From a virus, in the IMG/VR virus record IMGVR_UViG_3300030943_000189, positions 1 to 21,458 of that record: a stretch of 21,458 bases of DNA. One strand, written 5' to 3'. Both the position numbers and the translations under genes were made by a program. Every line of letters starts with the position of its first letter. The first letter of the stretch is position 1. The notes under the pieces were generated by a model. The model had not been told where the DNA came from. It ran no database searches and saw only the letters and a program-made list of their open reading frames with translations. This document shows, one piece after another, positions 13,797-20,559 of the stretch.

Positions 13797-14036
13797 ATGC
13801 TCTACTACAAACTACTAGTACGACTCAAATCAGGTTATGCTTCTCGCTACTTTGTTACTGACACCAACGAAGCAATGCTCCGTTACATCGACCATTACTA
13901 TCCTATTCCTAAATTCCACTACAATCTCACTCTGATTCAACCATTCCAATTATCTGATCCATTCTATCTCGTGAACGATATCAAATTCAAGCTGATAGAA
14001 TCCATATCGCACAAAGAGCACGCTGATAAAGCCTGA
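13797..14036 (+). CDS. Small protein of unknown function
   Basis: This 79-residue protein starts at an ATG with AAAGGAGG and 9 bases spacing. In-frame codons back to a GTG at 13713 lack a site and are excluded. It reads MLYYKLLVRLKSGYASRYFVTDTNEAMLRYIDHYYP, a strand-strand-helix pattern with many Tyr/Phe. This resembles small ferredoxin-like folded phage proteins. No motif allows a function to be named. It opens the second part of the small-gene array after the 13511-13796 gap. Confidence 0.78.
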   Translation: MLYYKLLVRLKSGYASRYFVTDTNEAMLRYIDHYYPIPKFHYNLTLIQPFQLSDPFYLVNDIKFKLIESISHKEHADKA

Positions 14037-14068
14037 TCTTCAATATACTACAGGAGGGCAATAATCAA

Positions 14069-14440
14069 ATGGACTACAAGCATCTTACACCAACTGAGGC
14101 ACGTATCATAACCATAGACCACGAACAGTGCATTAACAAGCACGGATGTACTCCATGTGTCCTAGCTACCAGACAGGAAGGACAGAGACTACCATGTTGG
14201 AAGGTCACGAATATAGCCGCGAAAGTATTGTTATCAGTCGGAGAATTCGCCGCTATTAGAAACGTGTATGTAGGCTATGATAGAGACGATAATAGAATCT
14301 ATAAGGTGACGTACAGGGACATGTGCATCAAACCTTCGTACATCAGAGACACTTTTCTACAGGCTATTCTGGAAAGAGATCCACCTGTCAAGCTGATAAA
14401 TTGTGGTAGTCTTCATGCCCTGTACAGAAAGAAGGTGTAA
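14069..14440 (+). CDS. Four-cysteine EAR-family protein, long form
   Basis: This 123-residue protein follows AGGAGGG. Residues 8-50 hold a motif shared with the next gene and with that at 20377: E-A-R, eight residues, Cys, a short gap, Cys-x2-Cys, about 12 residues, Cys, then a helix with Val/Ala. The four cysteines probably bind zinc. The remaining about 65 residues (SVGEFAAIRNVYVGYDRDD ...) are extra and unlike the shorter paralogues. No known family is recognised. Tandem arrangement with 14443 suggests local duplication. Confidence 0.82.
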   Translation: MDYKHLTPTEARIITIDHEQCINKHGCTPCVLATRQEGQRLPCWKVTNIAAKVLLSVGEFAAIRNVYVGYDRDDNRIYKVTYRDMCIKPSYIRDTFLQAILERDPPVKLINCGSLHALYRKKV

Positions 14441-14442
14441 TA

Positions 14443-14613
14443 GTGAAACGAGACCTAAAGAGCATGACACCTGATGAAGCACGGAAGATCATAGCAGATA
14501 GTATACGGTGTCATGATCCCGAACGACACTGTAATGCGTGTTCCAACTTCTTACTGTTTCCAGAGTACCTATGTGACAATGTTGTAAAACATGCGGAAGG
14601 AGTAGTACAATGA
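14443..14613 (+). CDS. Four-cysteine EAR-family protein, short form
   Basis: This 56-residue protein starts at GTG 14443, two bases after the preceding stop, with GAAGGTG as binding site. It reads MKRDLKSMTPDEARKII, then Cys23, Cys30-x2-Cys33 and Cys44, followed by DNVVKHAEGVV. Both the TP-x-EAR start and the cysteine pattern match the preceding gene, and the pattern recurs at 20377. It overlaps the next gene by four bases (ATGA). Probably a mini zinc-binding protein; target unknown. Confidence 0.75.
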   Translation: MKRDLKSMTPDEARKIIADSIRCHDPERHCNACSNFLLFPEYLCDNVVKHAEGVVQ

Positions 14614-15002
14614 GTGTATCATTTATTGGTGAGAGACACATGATTAAGCCTAGGGGATCAGAAGAGGAAACGTACATACCTATACTGTACATGCCACAAG
14701 ATATCAAGAAGGATGCATTTGAAGAGAGCACCAACAAGGGGCAATGGAGGAAGTTGTGCATAGAAGCATCCGTTAACCTCTTAGAGGACACAGCCGGACA
14801 CATGTATGCACTACCTAATCAGCCAGACAATGACATCACAGACTTTAACATACAGGAAGTTCAATTGAATATCATCCATATGTTAGCAAGTATACTACAG
14901 TACTTAGTTAACAGTACATCATGGCATACTAAGCACATGCAGGTGTTCGACAAACAAGAACTAAGGAATAGACTCGAAAGAGTTATGATGATTCTGAGGT
15001 AG
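14610..15002 (+). CDS. Protein of unknown function
   Basis: This 130-residue protein begins in an ATGA overlap with AAGGAG at 7 bases. The N-terminal part is charged and beta-like (GSEEETYIPILYMPQDIKK); the C-terminal part is helical, with a long IQEVQLNIIHMLASILQYLVN helix and a basic ELRNRLERVMMILR end. That combination suggests oligomerisation. No motif or family is recognised. The next gene follows after four bases. Confidence 0.77.
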   Translation: MSVSFIGERHMIKPRGSEEETYIPILYMPQDIKKDAFEESTNKGQWRKLCIEASVNLLEDTAGHMYALPNQPDNDITDFNIQEVQLNIIHMLASILQYLVNSTSWHTKHMQVFDKQELRNRLERVMMILR

Positions 15003-15006
15003 TACA

Positions 15007-15318
15007 ATGAGCAAAAATCTGAAACTGAAATGGTACGTTATAGAATTACTGATACTTAGAGCACTGTTGAAGAAAGCATCTAAGGCAGTAGACCACACCA
15101 CTGACACGGTAATTGAACTGATGAGCACTATATATTCTGAACATCTGGAACTTCTTGATCACTCGATTACTCTCAAACCGAGCACGACCACTCCTGTCTT
15201 CAATCATACCGCTTTTAAGAAAGACTATCCATATCTGTATGATCAATACATGCAGAAACGTAATAGAGCATCATACTTGACCATCAGACTGCTTGACAGT
15301 AGAAAGAAGAGGAAGTAA
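15007..15318 (+). CDS. Small helical basic phage protein
   Basis: This 103-residue protein is preceded by GAGG with 7 bases spacing. It is mainly helical, with an LKKASKAVDHTTDTVIEL segment and a C-terminal FNHTAFKKDYPYLYDQYM part followed by a basic RASYLTIRLLDSRKKRK end. A C-terminal F-x-x-x-x-FK-x-x-x-P-x-LY-x-x-Y pattern recurs, as I recall, in small Firmicutes phage proteins that accompany recombination or replication genes. No function is known. The next gene follows directly. Confidence 0.78.
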   Translation: MSKNLKLKWYVIELLILRALLKKASKAVDHTTDTVIELMSTIYSEHLELLDHSITLKPSTTTPVFNHTAFKKDYPYLYDQYMQKRNRASYLTIRLLDSRKKRK

Positions 15319-15320
15319 TT

Positions 15321-15557
15321 ATGGATTTACTACTGTATGTAGAAGGTATACCAGAGGATGAAGAGAATGGTGGTATCTACTTTAATCCGAATGAATTGCA
15401 TGTGATCTTTCATAATGTAGAGAACTGTCTCACAATGGAGATCGGTAATAACACATGGAAGGTAGAAGCAGGATCGTTCTCACTAGCATATGCTAGGACA
15501 ACTGAGATATCAGCCAAAGGTCAGATACTAGTACAGTCACTGAATCTAATCAAGTAA
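15321..15557 (+). CDS. Small beta-rich protein of unknown function
   Basis: This 78-residue acidic protein starts two bases after the previous stop, with GAGGAAG upstream. It has an acidic start (LYVEGIPEDEENGGIYF), then alternating strands (LHVIFHNVENCLTMEIG, WKVEAGSF) and a C-terminal strand (QILVQSLNLI). It is probably a single beta domain. No catalytic or metal motif is seen. The gene belongs to the co-transcribed array. Confidence 0.75.
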   Translation: MDLLLYVEGIPEDEENGGIYFNPNELHVIFHNVENCLTMEIGNNTWKVEAGSFSLAYARTTEISAKGQILVQSLNLIK

Positions 15558-15566
15558 GGAGTGCAT

Positions 15567-15707
15567 ATGATACTGAGTGCATTAGATAAAGCTGAGAGAG
15601 AATTTCATAAACAGTACATGCAGGAGCAGACTCCATGTATTGTGGCATTCAATAAGAGAAGGGAGAAAGGGTATGGCGATCATTCTGAAAAAGTACAAGT
15701 GTCGTGA
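15567..15707 (+). CDS. 46-residue protein of unknown function
   Basis: ATG at 15567 has AAGGAG five bases upstream, one of the better sites in the array. The product starts MILSALDKAEREFHKQYMQE, a helix, and has a basic NKRREKG stretch. Its end overlaps the next gene by 35 bases in another frame. The tight fit between neighbours and strong site support it as a real gene. Confidence 0.6.
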   Translation: MILSALDKAEREFHKQYMQEQTPCIVAFNKRREKGYGDHSEKVQVS

Positions 15708-15876
15708 GTGTGGTGATGTATTTGAAGTAGCAGTATCATCTACTACACTAGAACCGAAGTATATCCACACAGCTACAGACCATTTTTTTACTAAGCACTA
15801 TCATGAGTATCCTGAGTGCTACGGTCTAGCTGATTTAATAGGAATGGGGTATCCGAACGATGGTAATAAGCGTTGA
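15673..15876 (+). CDS. Small zinc-ribbon-type protein
   Basis: This 67-residue protein starts at the ATG at 15673 (GGGAG upstream); an in-frame TTG extension at 15640 has no such site. It shows YKCRECGDVFEVA (Cys-x2-Cys), and downstream His residues in HTATDHFFTKHYHEYPEC with a Cys at the end. The latter could complete a zinc site of the Cys2His2 type. It overlaps the preceding gene by 35 and the next by 17 bases. Target and role are unknown. Confidence 0.7.
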   Translation: MAIILKKYKCRECGDVFEVAVSSTTLEPKYIHTATDHFFTKHYHEYPECYGLADLIGMGYPNDGNKR

Positions 15877-16150
15877 ACAAGCTACTACTATACTGCCACT
15901 GATCACTAACACAGAACGTATGACCATGCGGTATGCATACTGGGCACGATTCGGAAGTAATAATGATGATGAGATCATGCTACAGTGGTACGTGAACAAT
16001 CAGCTTAAAGCAATAGAGAGCACCAGATATATCGCAGGACTTCTCAGTACAGCAGGTGCTATCACAGAAGAACAGACCTTAGCATATCTTGAAGAACAGG
16101 GGATAGACAGTAATGGAGGACAAGGATCTCAAGAGACTGATCACGAGTAA
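15860..16150 (+). CDS. Helical protein, paralogue of the 16252 product
   Basis: This 96-residue protein begins at ATG 15860 inside the end of the previous gene, with a GGGG element ten bases before. It reads MVISVEQATTILPLITNTERM, has Tyr27 and Gln42-Trp43-Tyr44, and an acidic end. The spacing of Gln7, Ile11, Asn17, Met21, Tyr27 and QWY matches the product of 16252-16554. Probably helical; function unknown. Confidence 0.72.
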   Translation: MVISVEQATTILPLITNTERMTMRYAYWARFGSNNDDEIMLQWYVNNQLKAIESTRYIAGLLSTAGAITEEQTLAYLEEQGIDSNGGQGSQETDHE

Positions 16151-16262
16151 CCTAGGTTACTGGAAGGAAAAGCAGAGAGTATCAAAATTCGTATCAAAGC
16201 ACTGTGTAGATCAAATAGACCTTTGGGAAGAAATCTATAGGAGGATATACGATGGAACTTGA
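16113..16262 (+). CDS. 49-residue basic protein filling an overlap
   Basis: ATG at 16113 follows AGGGGA at nine bases. The product reads MEDKDLKRLITSNLGYWKEKQ and continues with a helix containing WEEIYRRI. It overlaps the preceding gene by 38 bases and the next by 11. It covers the only stretch (16151-16251) otherwise free of coding sequence in this part, which supports it. Function unknown. Confidence 0.6.
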   Translation: MEDKDLKRLITSNLGYWKEKQRVSKFVSKHCVDQIDLWEEIYRRIYDGT

Positions 16263-16554
16263 TCTTGATCAAGTAGCTAGTATCAGTACAGTACTAGACA
16301 ACTCACAGATTATGTACGTAAAACAGCAGTATACATTACTTAATAAGAAGGAGAAGACGGAAGACTTATTGGTAATGATTCAGTGGTATTTCAAGAAGTA
16401 CCCTAAGTACGACAGCTATGTGATCCACCTACTTCATGAGACACCACAAGTACCCGTAGACAACTGTTGTCCTGATTGTTATGAGCCAGTAGACTATACA
16501 ATGTTGAATTGCAAAGCGTGCGGACAGCACCTAGATTGGAGTACTACACCATGA
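16252..16554 (+). CDS. Helical domain plus zinc ribbon protein
   Basis: This 100-residue protein is preceded by AGGAGG. Its first 65 residues resemble the product at 15860 (MELDLDQVASISTVLDNS, Tyr27, QWY at 44-46). The C-terminal 35 residues add a zinc ribbon, Cys-Pro-x-Cys ... Cys-x2-Cys-Gly (CCPDCYEPVDYTMLNCKACG). It looks like a fusion of the shared helical part with a ribbon. Stop overlaps the next ATG by four bases. Role unknown. Confidence 0.75.
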   Translation: MELDLDQVASISTVLDNSQIMYVKQQYTLLNKKEKTEDLLVMIQWYFKKYPKYDSYVIHLLHETPQVPVDNCCPDCYEPVDYTMLNCKACGQHLDWSTTP

Positions 16555-16802
16555 GGCATAAATACCCTATTAGGAAATTGGTTAGAGTTGTGAAGTACTG
16601 GTCTGATACAGAAGTATCTGATTACAGTATAACAAAGGAGAGTGGCGTCTCTTATGATAACGTAGTAAGGATTGACTATCATGAGCCTCAGTGTTCAGGT
16701 GATGCACACTACGTAGAGATCATTAGACGTAGTGGAGCAAGAGAACGGTTGTTCAATCCTGATAGAATGTTCTTTGAGGAATATGGGGAGGATGGAGAAT
16801 GA
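16551..16802 (+). CDS. Small basic protein of unknown function
   Basis: This 83-residue protein starts in an ATGA overlap; an in-frame TTG at 16509 is ignored because it lies within the previous gene without a site. TTGGAG stands nine bases upstream. It opens with a basic start MRHKYPIRKLVRVVKYW, then has strands with VVRIDYHEPQCSGDAHYVEII and an acidic FFEEYGEDGE end. No family is recognised. The next start again overlaps by four bases. Confidence 0.73.
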   Translation: MRHKYPIRKLVRVVKYWSDTEVSDYSITKESGVSYDNVVRIDYHEPQCSGDAHYVEIIRRSGARERLFNPDRMFFEEYGEDGE

Positions 16803-16990
16803 AGTTAACAGCAAAGGTCGTACTCGAATACCAGAAGAAGTGGAGGACGTCAGATTTCACAGCAGGTACTTTTAAGAGCATAGGGAATGAACTAGTGGAA
16901 AAGTATGATCTGACTCCTAGACAGGCGATTGACATAATTAACAATCAGGATGTACTGAGTATACTAGCAAGCAAGGAGGATGAAGCATGA
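16799..16990 (+). CDS. Small helical protein of unknown function
   Basis: This 63-residue protein starts in an ATGA overlap with GGGGAGG upstream. It has two helices: KVVLEYQKKW and a C-terminal LTPRQAIDIINNQDVLSIL, separated by a linker. The layout resembles small helical adaptors or anti-type proteins, but no motif allows a call. Translation is coupled both ways by four-base overlaps. Confidence 0.73.
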   Translation: MKLTAKVVLEYQKKWRTSDFTAGTFKSIGNELVEKYDLTPRQAIDIINNQDVLSILASKEDEA

Positions 16991-17190
16991 AGACATATTA
17001 CGTTACACTAGTACATGCACTGTCAGGTTACTACATGGTATTTGAAGCACCGAGTGAGAATGCCGTGAGGACATACTGTCATGATAACTTAGGACACCTT
17101 TGGTGCTCAGTGTATATTAACACAGAGCGCATGACTGAGAAGAGACTGGGGCACATTACATATCTTGATGAGAGTGGAAGGAGAAGCTAA
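16987..17190 (+). CDS. Small protein of unknown function
   Basis: This 67-residue protein has AAGGAGG before its ATG and overlaps its neighbours (ATGA before, TAATG after). It reads MKTYYVTLVHALSGYYMVFEAPSENAVRTY, a strand-helix-strand pattern with VRTYCHDNLGHLWCSVY in the middle. This strand-helix pattern is common in small phage proteins of ferredoxin-like shape. No function is recognised. Confidence 0.73.
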   Translation: MKTYYVTLVHALSGYYMVFEAPSENAVRTYCHDNLGHLWCSVYINTERMTEKRLGHITYLDESGRRS

Positions 17191-17414
17191 TGAGAAAAGA
17201 ATTTGAATTGAGTGACGAGGACTATGCATATCTTATAGCCGCTTGTCAGCCTGTACCGTACATGATCATAGGAGGTGTAGAGCCTGCATCACCACAAGAG
17301 AATGCTAACAGAGCATGGCAGGTTATCGGTAGCCGAATGGGGTTCAAGAGCATGACTGTACAGCCTGTAAGTGGCAAGGGCAGTAAGTTCTTCACAGCAG
17401 AGGTGGTAGAGTAA
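17190..17414 (+). CDS. Conserved-type small phage protein (PQENAN motif)
   Basis: This 74-residue protein overlaps both neighbours by one base (TAATG) and follows GAAGGAG. It contains a pattern I recall from a widespread small phage protein: PVPYMIIGGVEPASPQENAN followed by Ala-Trp, Met-Gly-Phe, Met-Thr-Val and a Phe-Phe-Thr-Ala-Glu end. No experimental function is known to me for that protein. Its intact length and all motif parts suggest it is functional. Confidence 0.82.
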   Translation: MRKEFELSDEDYAYLIAACQPVPYMIIGGVEPASPQENANRAWQVIGSRMGFKSMTVQPVSGKGSKFFTAEVVE

Positions 17415-17791
17415 TGATAAAGTATGCAAATTTTGAACATTTCACTCTCATGCCTTGTGGAATGGCGCACATGTACCAGTGGATGAACAAAGATGAGTTC
17501 CCCATGACGAGTATCATCATCTATGCCCCCTACCATAAACATTCAGTAGTATTCAAAGGTTTGATCAGCCATGATACACTTACGTATAAGAAGGTTGATC
17601 TGACGAATGAGGAACAGCAGGAAATGTGTAAGCTACTAGGAGAAGTACCTACTACTTTGGACTTCATGGAGTTTACAGATTACGCGGAGTTGACCACTAT
17701 TCCTCCCACTATATATAAAGAAGTGGAAGTATTTGAGGTCAACTGGGAGGAGAAATTGAAATGGAAGAAGTTAAGACACCTAGACAGTTAA
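17414..17791 (+). CDS. Protein of unknown function
   Basis: This 125-residue protein starts in a TAATG overlap with GAGG upstream. It is aromatic-rich, with MIKYANFEHFTLMPCGMAHMYQW near the start, a central SIIIYAPYHKHSVVFKG strand region, and an acidic VDLTNEEQQEMCKLLG helix. The C-terminus is basic and overlaps the next gene by 31 bases. No family is recognised. Confidence 0.76.
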   Translation: MIKYANFEHFTLMPCGMAHMYQWMNKDEFPMTSIIIYAPYHKHSVVFKGLISHDTLTYKKVDLTNEEQQEMCKLLGEVPTTLDFMEFTDYAELTTIPPTIYKEVEVFEVNWEEKLKWKKLRHLDS

Positions 17792-18060
17792 CAGAAGAAG
17801 CGATACTGGAACACCTGAAAGCAATCTACAAGTTGTCAACAGAATATGGTACTAGATGCTACACCTCTTGTGCTATCATTGATTACGGACATGAGGATGG
17901 TGTCTACTTCAACTGTAACAACTCTTACTTCTCTCATGATGGTGATCATCCACTGAATTTCATGCATTATGAGCACATGGAAGGTGAGAATACGGCAGAC
18001 AGTGAGAATGCTATTATATACAATAAGGAGTACAGCTATGAACAAGACACTGATAAATGA
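17761..18060 (+). CDS. Acidic protein of unknown function
   Basis: This 99-residue protein is preceded by GGGAGG and begins MEEVKTPRQLTEEAILEHLKAIYKL, a helix. It continues with strands containing YTSCAIIDYG and YFNCNNSYFSHDGDHPLNFMHYEH, and ends very acidic. The His/Asp-rich middle could bind metal, but no known motif is formed. Both ends overlap neighbours in other frames, indicating strong compaction. Confidence 0.74.
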   Translation: MEEVKTPRQLTEEAILEHLKAIYKLSTEYGTRCYTSCAIIDYGHEDGVYFNCNNSYFSHDGDHPLNFMHYEHMEGENTADSENAIIYNKEYSYEQDTDK

Positions 18061-18334
18061 ATACTGCGACAGGCAACTCAGATCAATCTCCCTTACTAAA
18101 CACAGGGAGCGTGAGTTTCTTAACGCAGTGAAACTGATGATCGCAGAAGTTAACACACCATGCAAGTACTGTGAAGACTATGGGAAGAAGTATGGTCCAT
18201 TCTTCAAGATTGAGTTCTTCAAGCAGGTAGCAATAGATGAGGAATTCAATTGTGACCTACCTGCTAGGTTCTGTCCTAATTGTGGAAGGAGGTTACCTGA
18301 TGCAGAAACCAGTAGCACATGTACAGATAACTGA
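18038..18334 (+). CDS. Zinc-ribbon-type protein
   Basis: This 98-residue protein starts at ATG 18038 with AAGGAG and seven bases spacing. It overlaps the preceding gene. The first 40 residues are helical; then CKYCEDYG and, about 30 residues later, FCPNCGRRL give two Cys-x2-Cys knuckles, a standard zinc ribbon, with a KIEFFKQVAIDEEFN part between. The ribbon end is typical of phage proteins with F-C-P-x-C-G-R-x-L ends. Target unknown. Confidence 0.8.
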   Translation: MNKTLINEYCDRQLRSISLTKHREREFLNAVKLMIAEVNTPCKYCEDYGKKYGPFFKIEFFKQVAIDEEFNCDLPARFCPNCGRRLPDAETSSTCTDN

Positions 18335-18518
18335 TATGACGGATCATCTGGTACGGAAGTGTCCTATATGCGGAGTAAGGATGCACGTAGTAATGTATTC
18401 CTACTATGATAACAAGGAGTTTACTGGAAGAGAGGTTATGACGCCATTATTTGCGAAAGCATGTTATGCGTGTGGTACACAGTTACAGACGCATGATAGA
18501 ATAGAGGACGTTACATGA
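18300..18518 (+). CDS. Zinc-ribbon-type protein
   Basis: This 72-residue protein starts at ATG 18300 with AAGGAGG upstream; a longer frame back to 18237 has no site. It shows VRKCPICGVRM and, about 35 residues later, ACYACGTQL, a two-knuckle zinc ribbon. It is the third ribbon-type product within 2.3 kb. It overlaps the previous gene by 35 bases and the next by four (ATGA). Function unknown. Confidence 0.8.
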   Translation: MQKPVAHVQITDMTDHLVRKCPICGVRMHVVMYSYYDNKEFTGREVMTPLFAKACYACGTQLQTHDRIEDVT

Positions 18519-18733
18519 AGAAGTATGCAGAGAGTACACGCTTCGGAGTGTACAACAGAATTACACATAAGTGGAGAAGAGGTATCTACGGTGTATCACA
18601 AGAAGATGCAGTCAATCAACTAATAGAAGCAGTAGGAAGAAAAGATGCGTACAAGTGGAGGTATGAGATCAGACCACTTCCACTAGGAACAAAGGGGTGT
18701 CCATACATCCCATTCGGAAGGAGGGTGCAGTAA
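18515..18733 (+). CDS. Small basic conserved-type phage protein
   Basis: This 72-residue basic protein starts in an ATGA overlap. It contains FGVYNRITHKWRRGIYGVSQ, AVNQLIEAVG and KDAYKWRYEIRPLP. An FxVYN, then helix with Gly, then WRxEIR layout is one I recall in small phage early proteins with no known role. High Arg/Lys content would suit nucleic acid or ribosome contact, as inference only. Confidence 0.78.
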   Translation: MKKYAESTRFGVYNRITHKWRRGIYGVSQEDAVNQLIEAVGRKDAYKWRYEIRPLPLGTKGCPYIPFGRRVQ

Positions 18734-19044
18734 TGAGTCAGGAAAGTAAAAAAGAGTTTGATTCACAGTTTGACATCAAAGGAGTACAGAAGACAGCAGA
18801 GGAAGCGATTAATGGAAAAGTAATCTTCTCCATTACAGACAATGGTGAAGGGCACATGATGAACTACTCTGATGGAGAGGCAGGAGAAATCCTACAAGGT
18901 ATCTGCCACTTCCTGAATGACTTGTGTAAGGAGACTTCTACAGGCAGAGCATCATTGCTCAATCATTTGAGTATAATTATGTTAGTCCAGAAACTCGAAG
19001 AGGGAGGTGGTATGAATGAACGAGAAGATTTACATAAACAGTGA
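18733..19044 (+). CDS. Protein of unknown function
   Basis: This 103-residue protein starts at ATG 18733 in a TAATG overlap with GGAGGG upstream; an in-frame TTG/extension from 18697 lies in the previous gene. Residues 27-50 form strands (NGKVIFSITDNGEG), followed by a long helical part (EILQGICHFLNDLC ... LNHLSIIMLVQKL). The C-terminus overlaps the next start by 29 bases. No family is recognised. Confidence 0.76.
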   Translation: MSQESKKEFDSQFDIKGVQKTAEEAINGKVIFSITDNGEGHMMNYSDGEAGEILQGICHFLNDLCKETSTGRASLLNHLSIIMLVQKLEEGGGMNEREDLHKQ

Positions 19045-19213
19045 ACAGCCGCCTACCGAAGAGGATGCAAACTATCTTGAAGAGGTATTAGCATTCGACT
19101 ATGTACATTGTTATGGTGGTAGAAACTTTCAATCAGTACGAGACTATCCTGATATCTACGTGTTCTGGATGCACTACCCTGTAATGCCTGAGAAAAAAAT
19201 AACGGAGGAATAA
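19016..19213 (+). CDS. Small protein of unknown function
   Basis: This 65-residue protein starts at ATG 19016 within the end of the previous gene, with GGAGG about 7 bases before. It reads MNEKIYINSEQPPTEEDANYLEEVLAFD, then aromatic-rich strands with DYPDIYVFWMHYP. It probably folds as a small strand-helix unit. No motif is recognised. The stop is two bases before the next start. Confidence 0.7.
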   Translation: MNEKIYINSEQPPTEEDANYLEEVLAFDYVHCYGGRNFQSVRDYPDIYVFWMHYPVMPEKKITEE

Positions 19214-19214
19214 G

Positions 19215-19679
19215 ATGATGGATGCACGATCTGAGAGAGTGGCAAAAACACTAAGGCGAGTTATTGTGGATCGTGCATCCACACCTGCTGAGAAGATAGC
19301 CGCACAAGAGGCACTGGATCGTATCATGAATAAGAAGCCAGAGCCAAAGGTATACGCTACTACCAGTAGACAGGAGAGACCAGACTACAGTTATGCTAAA
19401 GTGTCATGGGATCACGGATTATGGCGTACTCGTACTGTAATAAGAACAGGACAGTCAACAGAGAACAGAGTATTCAAAGGTATACACCTTAATTTTTCTG
19501 AGATACCAGAGCCACCATGTACAGTAGCGCAGTTTAATTTTATATGTGGAATATGCAATTCTTTTGGATGGCGGAGACCTATATCACAAAACGATCTAAC
19601 AGTAGATGAAGCTAGTCAATGGCTTTCACACTATGAACCTATATGGCGTAATCGACATAAGGATTACCACGAGTATTAA
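19215..19679 (+). CDS. DUF2786-like N-terminus with Cys motif, unknown function
   Basis: This 154-residue protein begins at one of two adjacent ATGs after GGAGG. The first 35 residues (MMDARSERVAKTLRRVIVDR then ASTPAEKIAAQEALDRIM) resemble the DUF2786-type helical pair, in which a STPxE motif joins two helices. A beta middle part follows, then FICGICNSFGWRRP (a Cys-x2-Cys) and a basic, Trp-rich end. The Cys pair is alone, so metal binding is uncertain. The preceding genes share its transcript; the promoter for the next gene follows its stop. Confidence 0.77.
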   Translation: MMDARSERVAKTLRRVIVDRASTPAEKIAAQEALDRIMNKKPEPKVYATTSRQERPDYSYAKVSWDHGLWRTRTVIRTGQSTENRVFKGIHLNFSEIPEPPCTVAQFNFICGICNSFGWRRPISQNDLTVDEASQWLSHYEPIWRNRHKDYHEY

Positions 19680-19700
19680 AAAAAGTAATCAGAAAAGGTA

Positions 19701-19729
19701 TTGACTTTGCTACAATGTTATGTTACAAT
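19701..19729 (+). promoter_or_regulatory. Internal promoter before the 19757 gene
   Basis: TTGACT (19701-19706), 17 bases, TACAAT (19724-19729). A second TACAAT-like box lies ten bases after the -35 and is too close to serve. The start would be near 19736, about 20 bases before the ATG. Confidence 0.8.
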
Positions 19730-19756
19730 GAAATTAAAAAGTGGAGGATGTAGATA

Positions 19757-20377
19757 ATGCTTAGATACTATTCAGGTGACTACCACAATGACCTGACTGA
19801 CGCTATAGATGCTCTGATAGATGAAGGTGTGATTGATTCACCACCTACGCTTAAAGCATACGCACAAGTCATGGGGATCAATCCGGTGAGAGTATATACA
19901 GTAGCAAAACAGCCGCGTGAAGGTGAGATATATGATGCACGCGTGTTTAACTACGAGTCAGTAGGGTTCTTCTTTCAGAGACGTCTTGACGTGGACATGG
20001 GTTATGGTAACATGCGTGATCTGACACTCAAAGCTATAGAAGCTGATAAGGTTTCTATCAAGTCAGATCGTAGACGCAACAAGGTGAGACAGGATAAAGT
20101 AACACTCTCTACTGGTAGTAAGATACCAATGAGAAGGGAACAGTTCGTAATGGGAGAGCATGTTACGCTGAAAGGTGAAGAGCACACGATGGAAGTAGTG
20201 TACATTACAGATTCTCATGTGTGCTTTCTTGTTGATGGTGGTCCTGATCTCAGAGTACTGAGCAACTGGACGATCAATTCAAATGAAGTAGTAAGGATTA
20301 TCCTTGAAGTATCAGAAGATGTTACTCTCCCTGTACCAGAGGTGGAGATAGACGCTAGACTGGTGGAGGTAGAGTAA
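19757..20377 (+). CDS. Putative nucleic-acid-binding protein, paralogue of the 12726 gene product
   Basis: This 206-residue protein has its own promoter and a GGAGG site. Residues 30-52 (PTLKAYAQVMGINPVRVYTV) resemble a helix-turn-helix. A P-x-x-G-x-x-YD-x-x-x-x-N motif follows. A Lys/Arg-rich central part (RRRNKVRQDK, then IPMRREQF) is extra relative to the 12726 product. The C-terminal beta-rich part holds VYITDSHVCFLVDGG and LRVLSNWTI, matching the other protein. The acidic last residues are also similar. DNA or RNA binding is inferred from the basic centre and the N-terminal helices; no named family is recognised. Confidence 0.82.
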   Translation: MLRYYSGDYHNDLTDAIDALIDEGVIDSPPTLKAYAQVMGINPVRVYTVAKQPREGEIYDARVFNYESVGFFFQRRLDVDMGYGNMRDLTLKAIEADKVSIKSDRRRNKVRQDKVTLSTGSKIPMRREQFVMGEHVTLKGEEHTMEVVYITDSHVCFLVDGGPDLRVLSNWTINSNEVVRIILEVSEDVTLPVPEVEIDARLVEVE

Positions 20378-20559
20378 TGGAGGACAAAGAAGCAAGAGTT
20401 ATTCTAAATGCTTTCTGCGAGTGTGAGTTTACGCACTGTAGAAACTGCGCTATACATAAGAGTGGCGTGACAATGAATAACACATGTCAGAACGTGGTAA
20501 GAGACGCAGTAAGGGTGGTGCTGAAGATTGAGAGTGATAGTACGTCTGATAGGGTGTGA
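20377..20559 (+). CDS. Four-cysteine EAR-family protein
   Basis: This 60-residue protein starts in a TAATG overlap with AGGTAGAG upstream. E-A-R is followed by eight residues, Cys, four residues, Cys-x2-Cys, about 12 residues, Cys, then QNVVRDAVRVVL. This matches the products at 14069 and 14443. The four cysteines likely bind zinc; an extra Cys lies two residues before the first. It is about 6 kb from its relatives, so the family is dispersed. Function unknown. Confidence 0.76.
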   Translation: MEDKEARVILNAFCECEFTHCRNCAIHKSGVTMNNTCQNVVRDAVRVVLKIESDSTSDRV

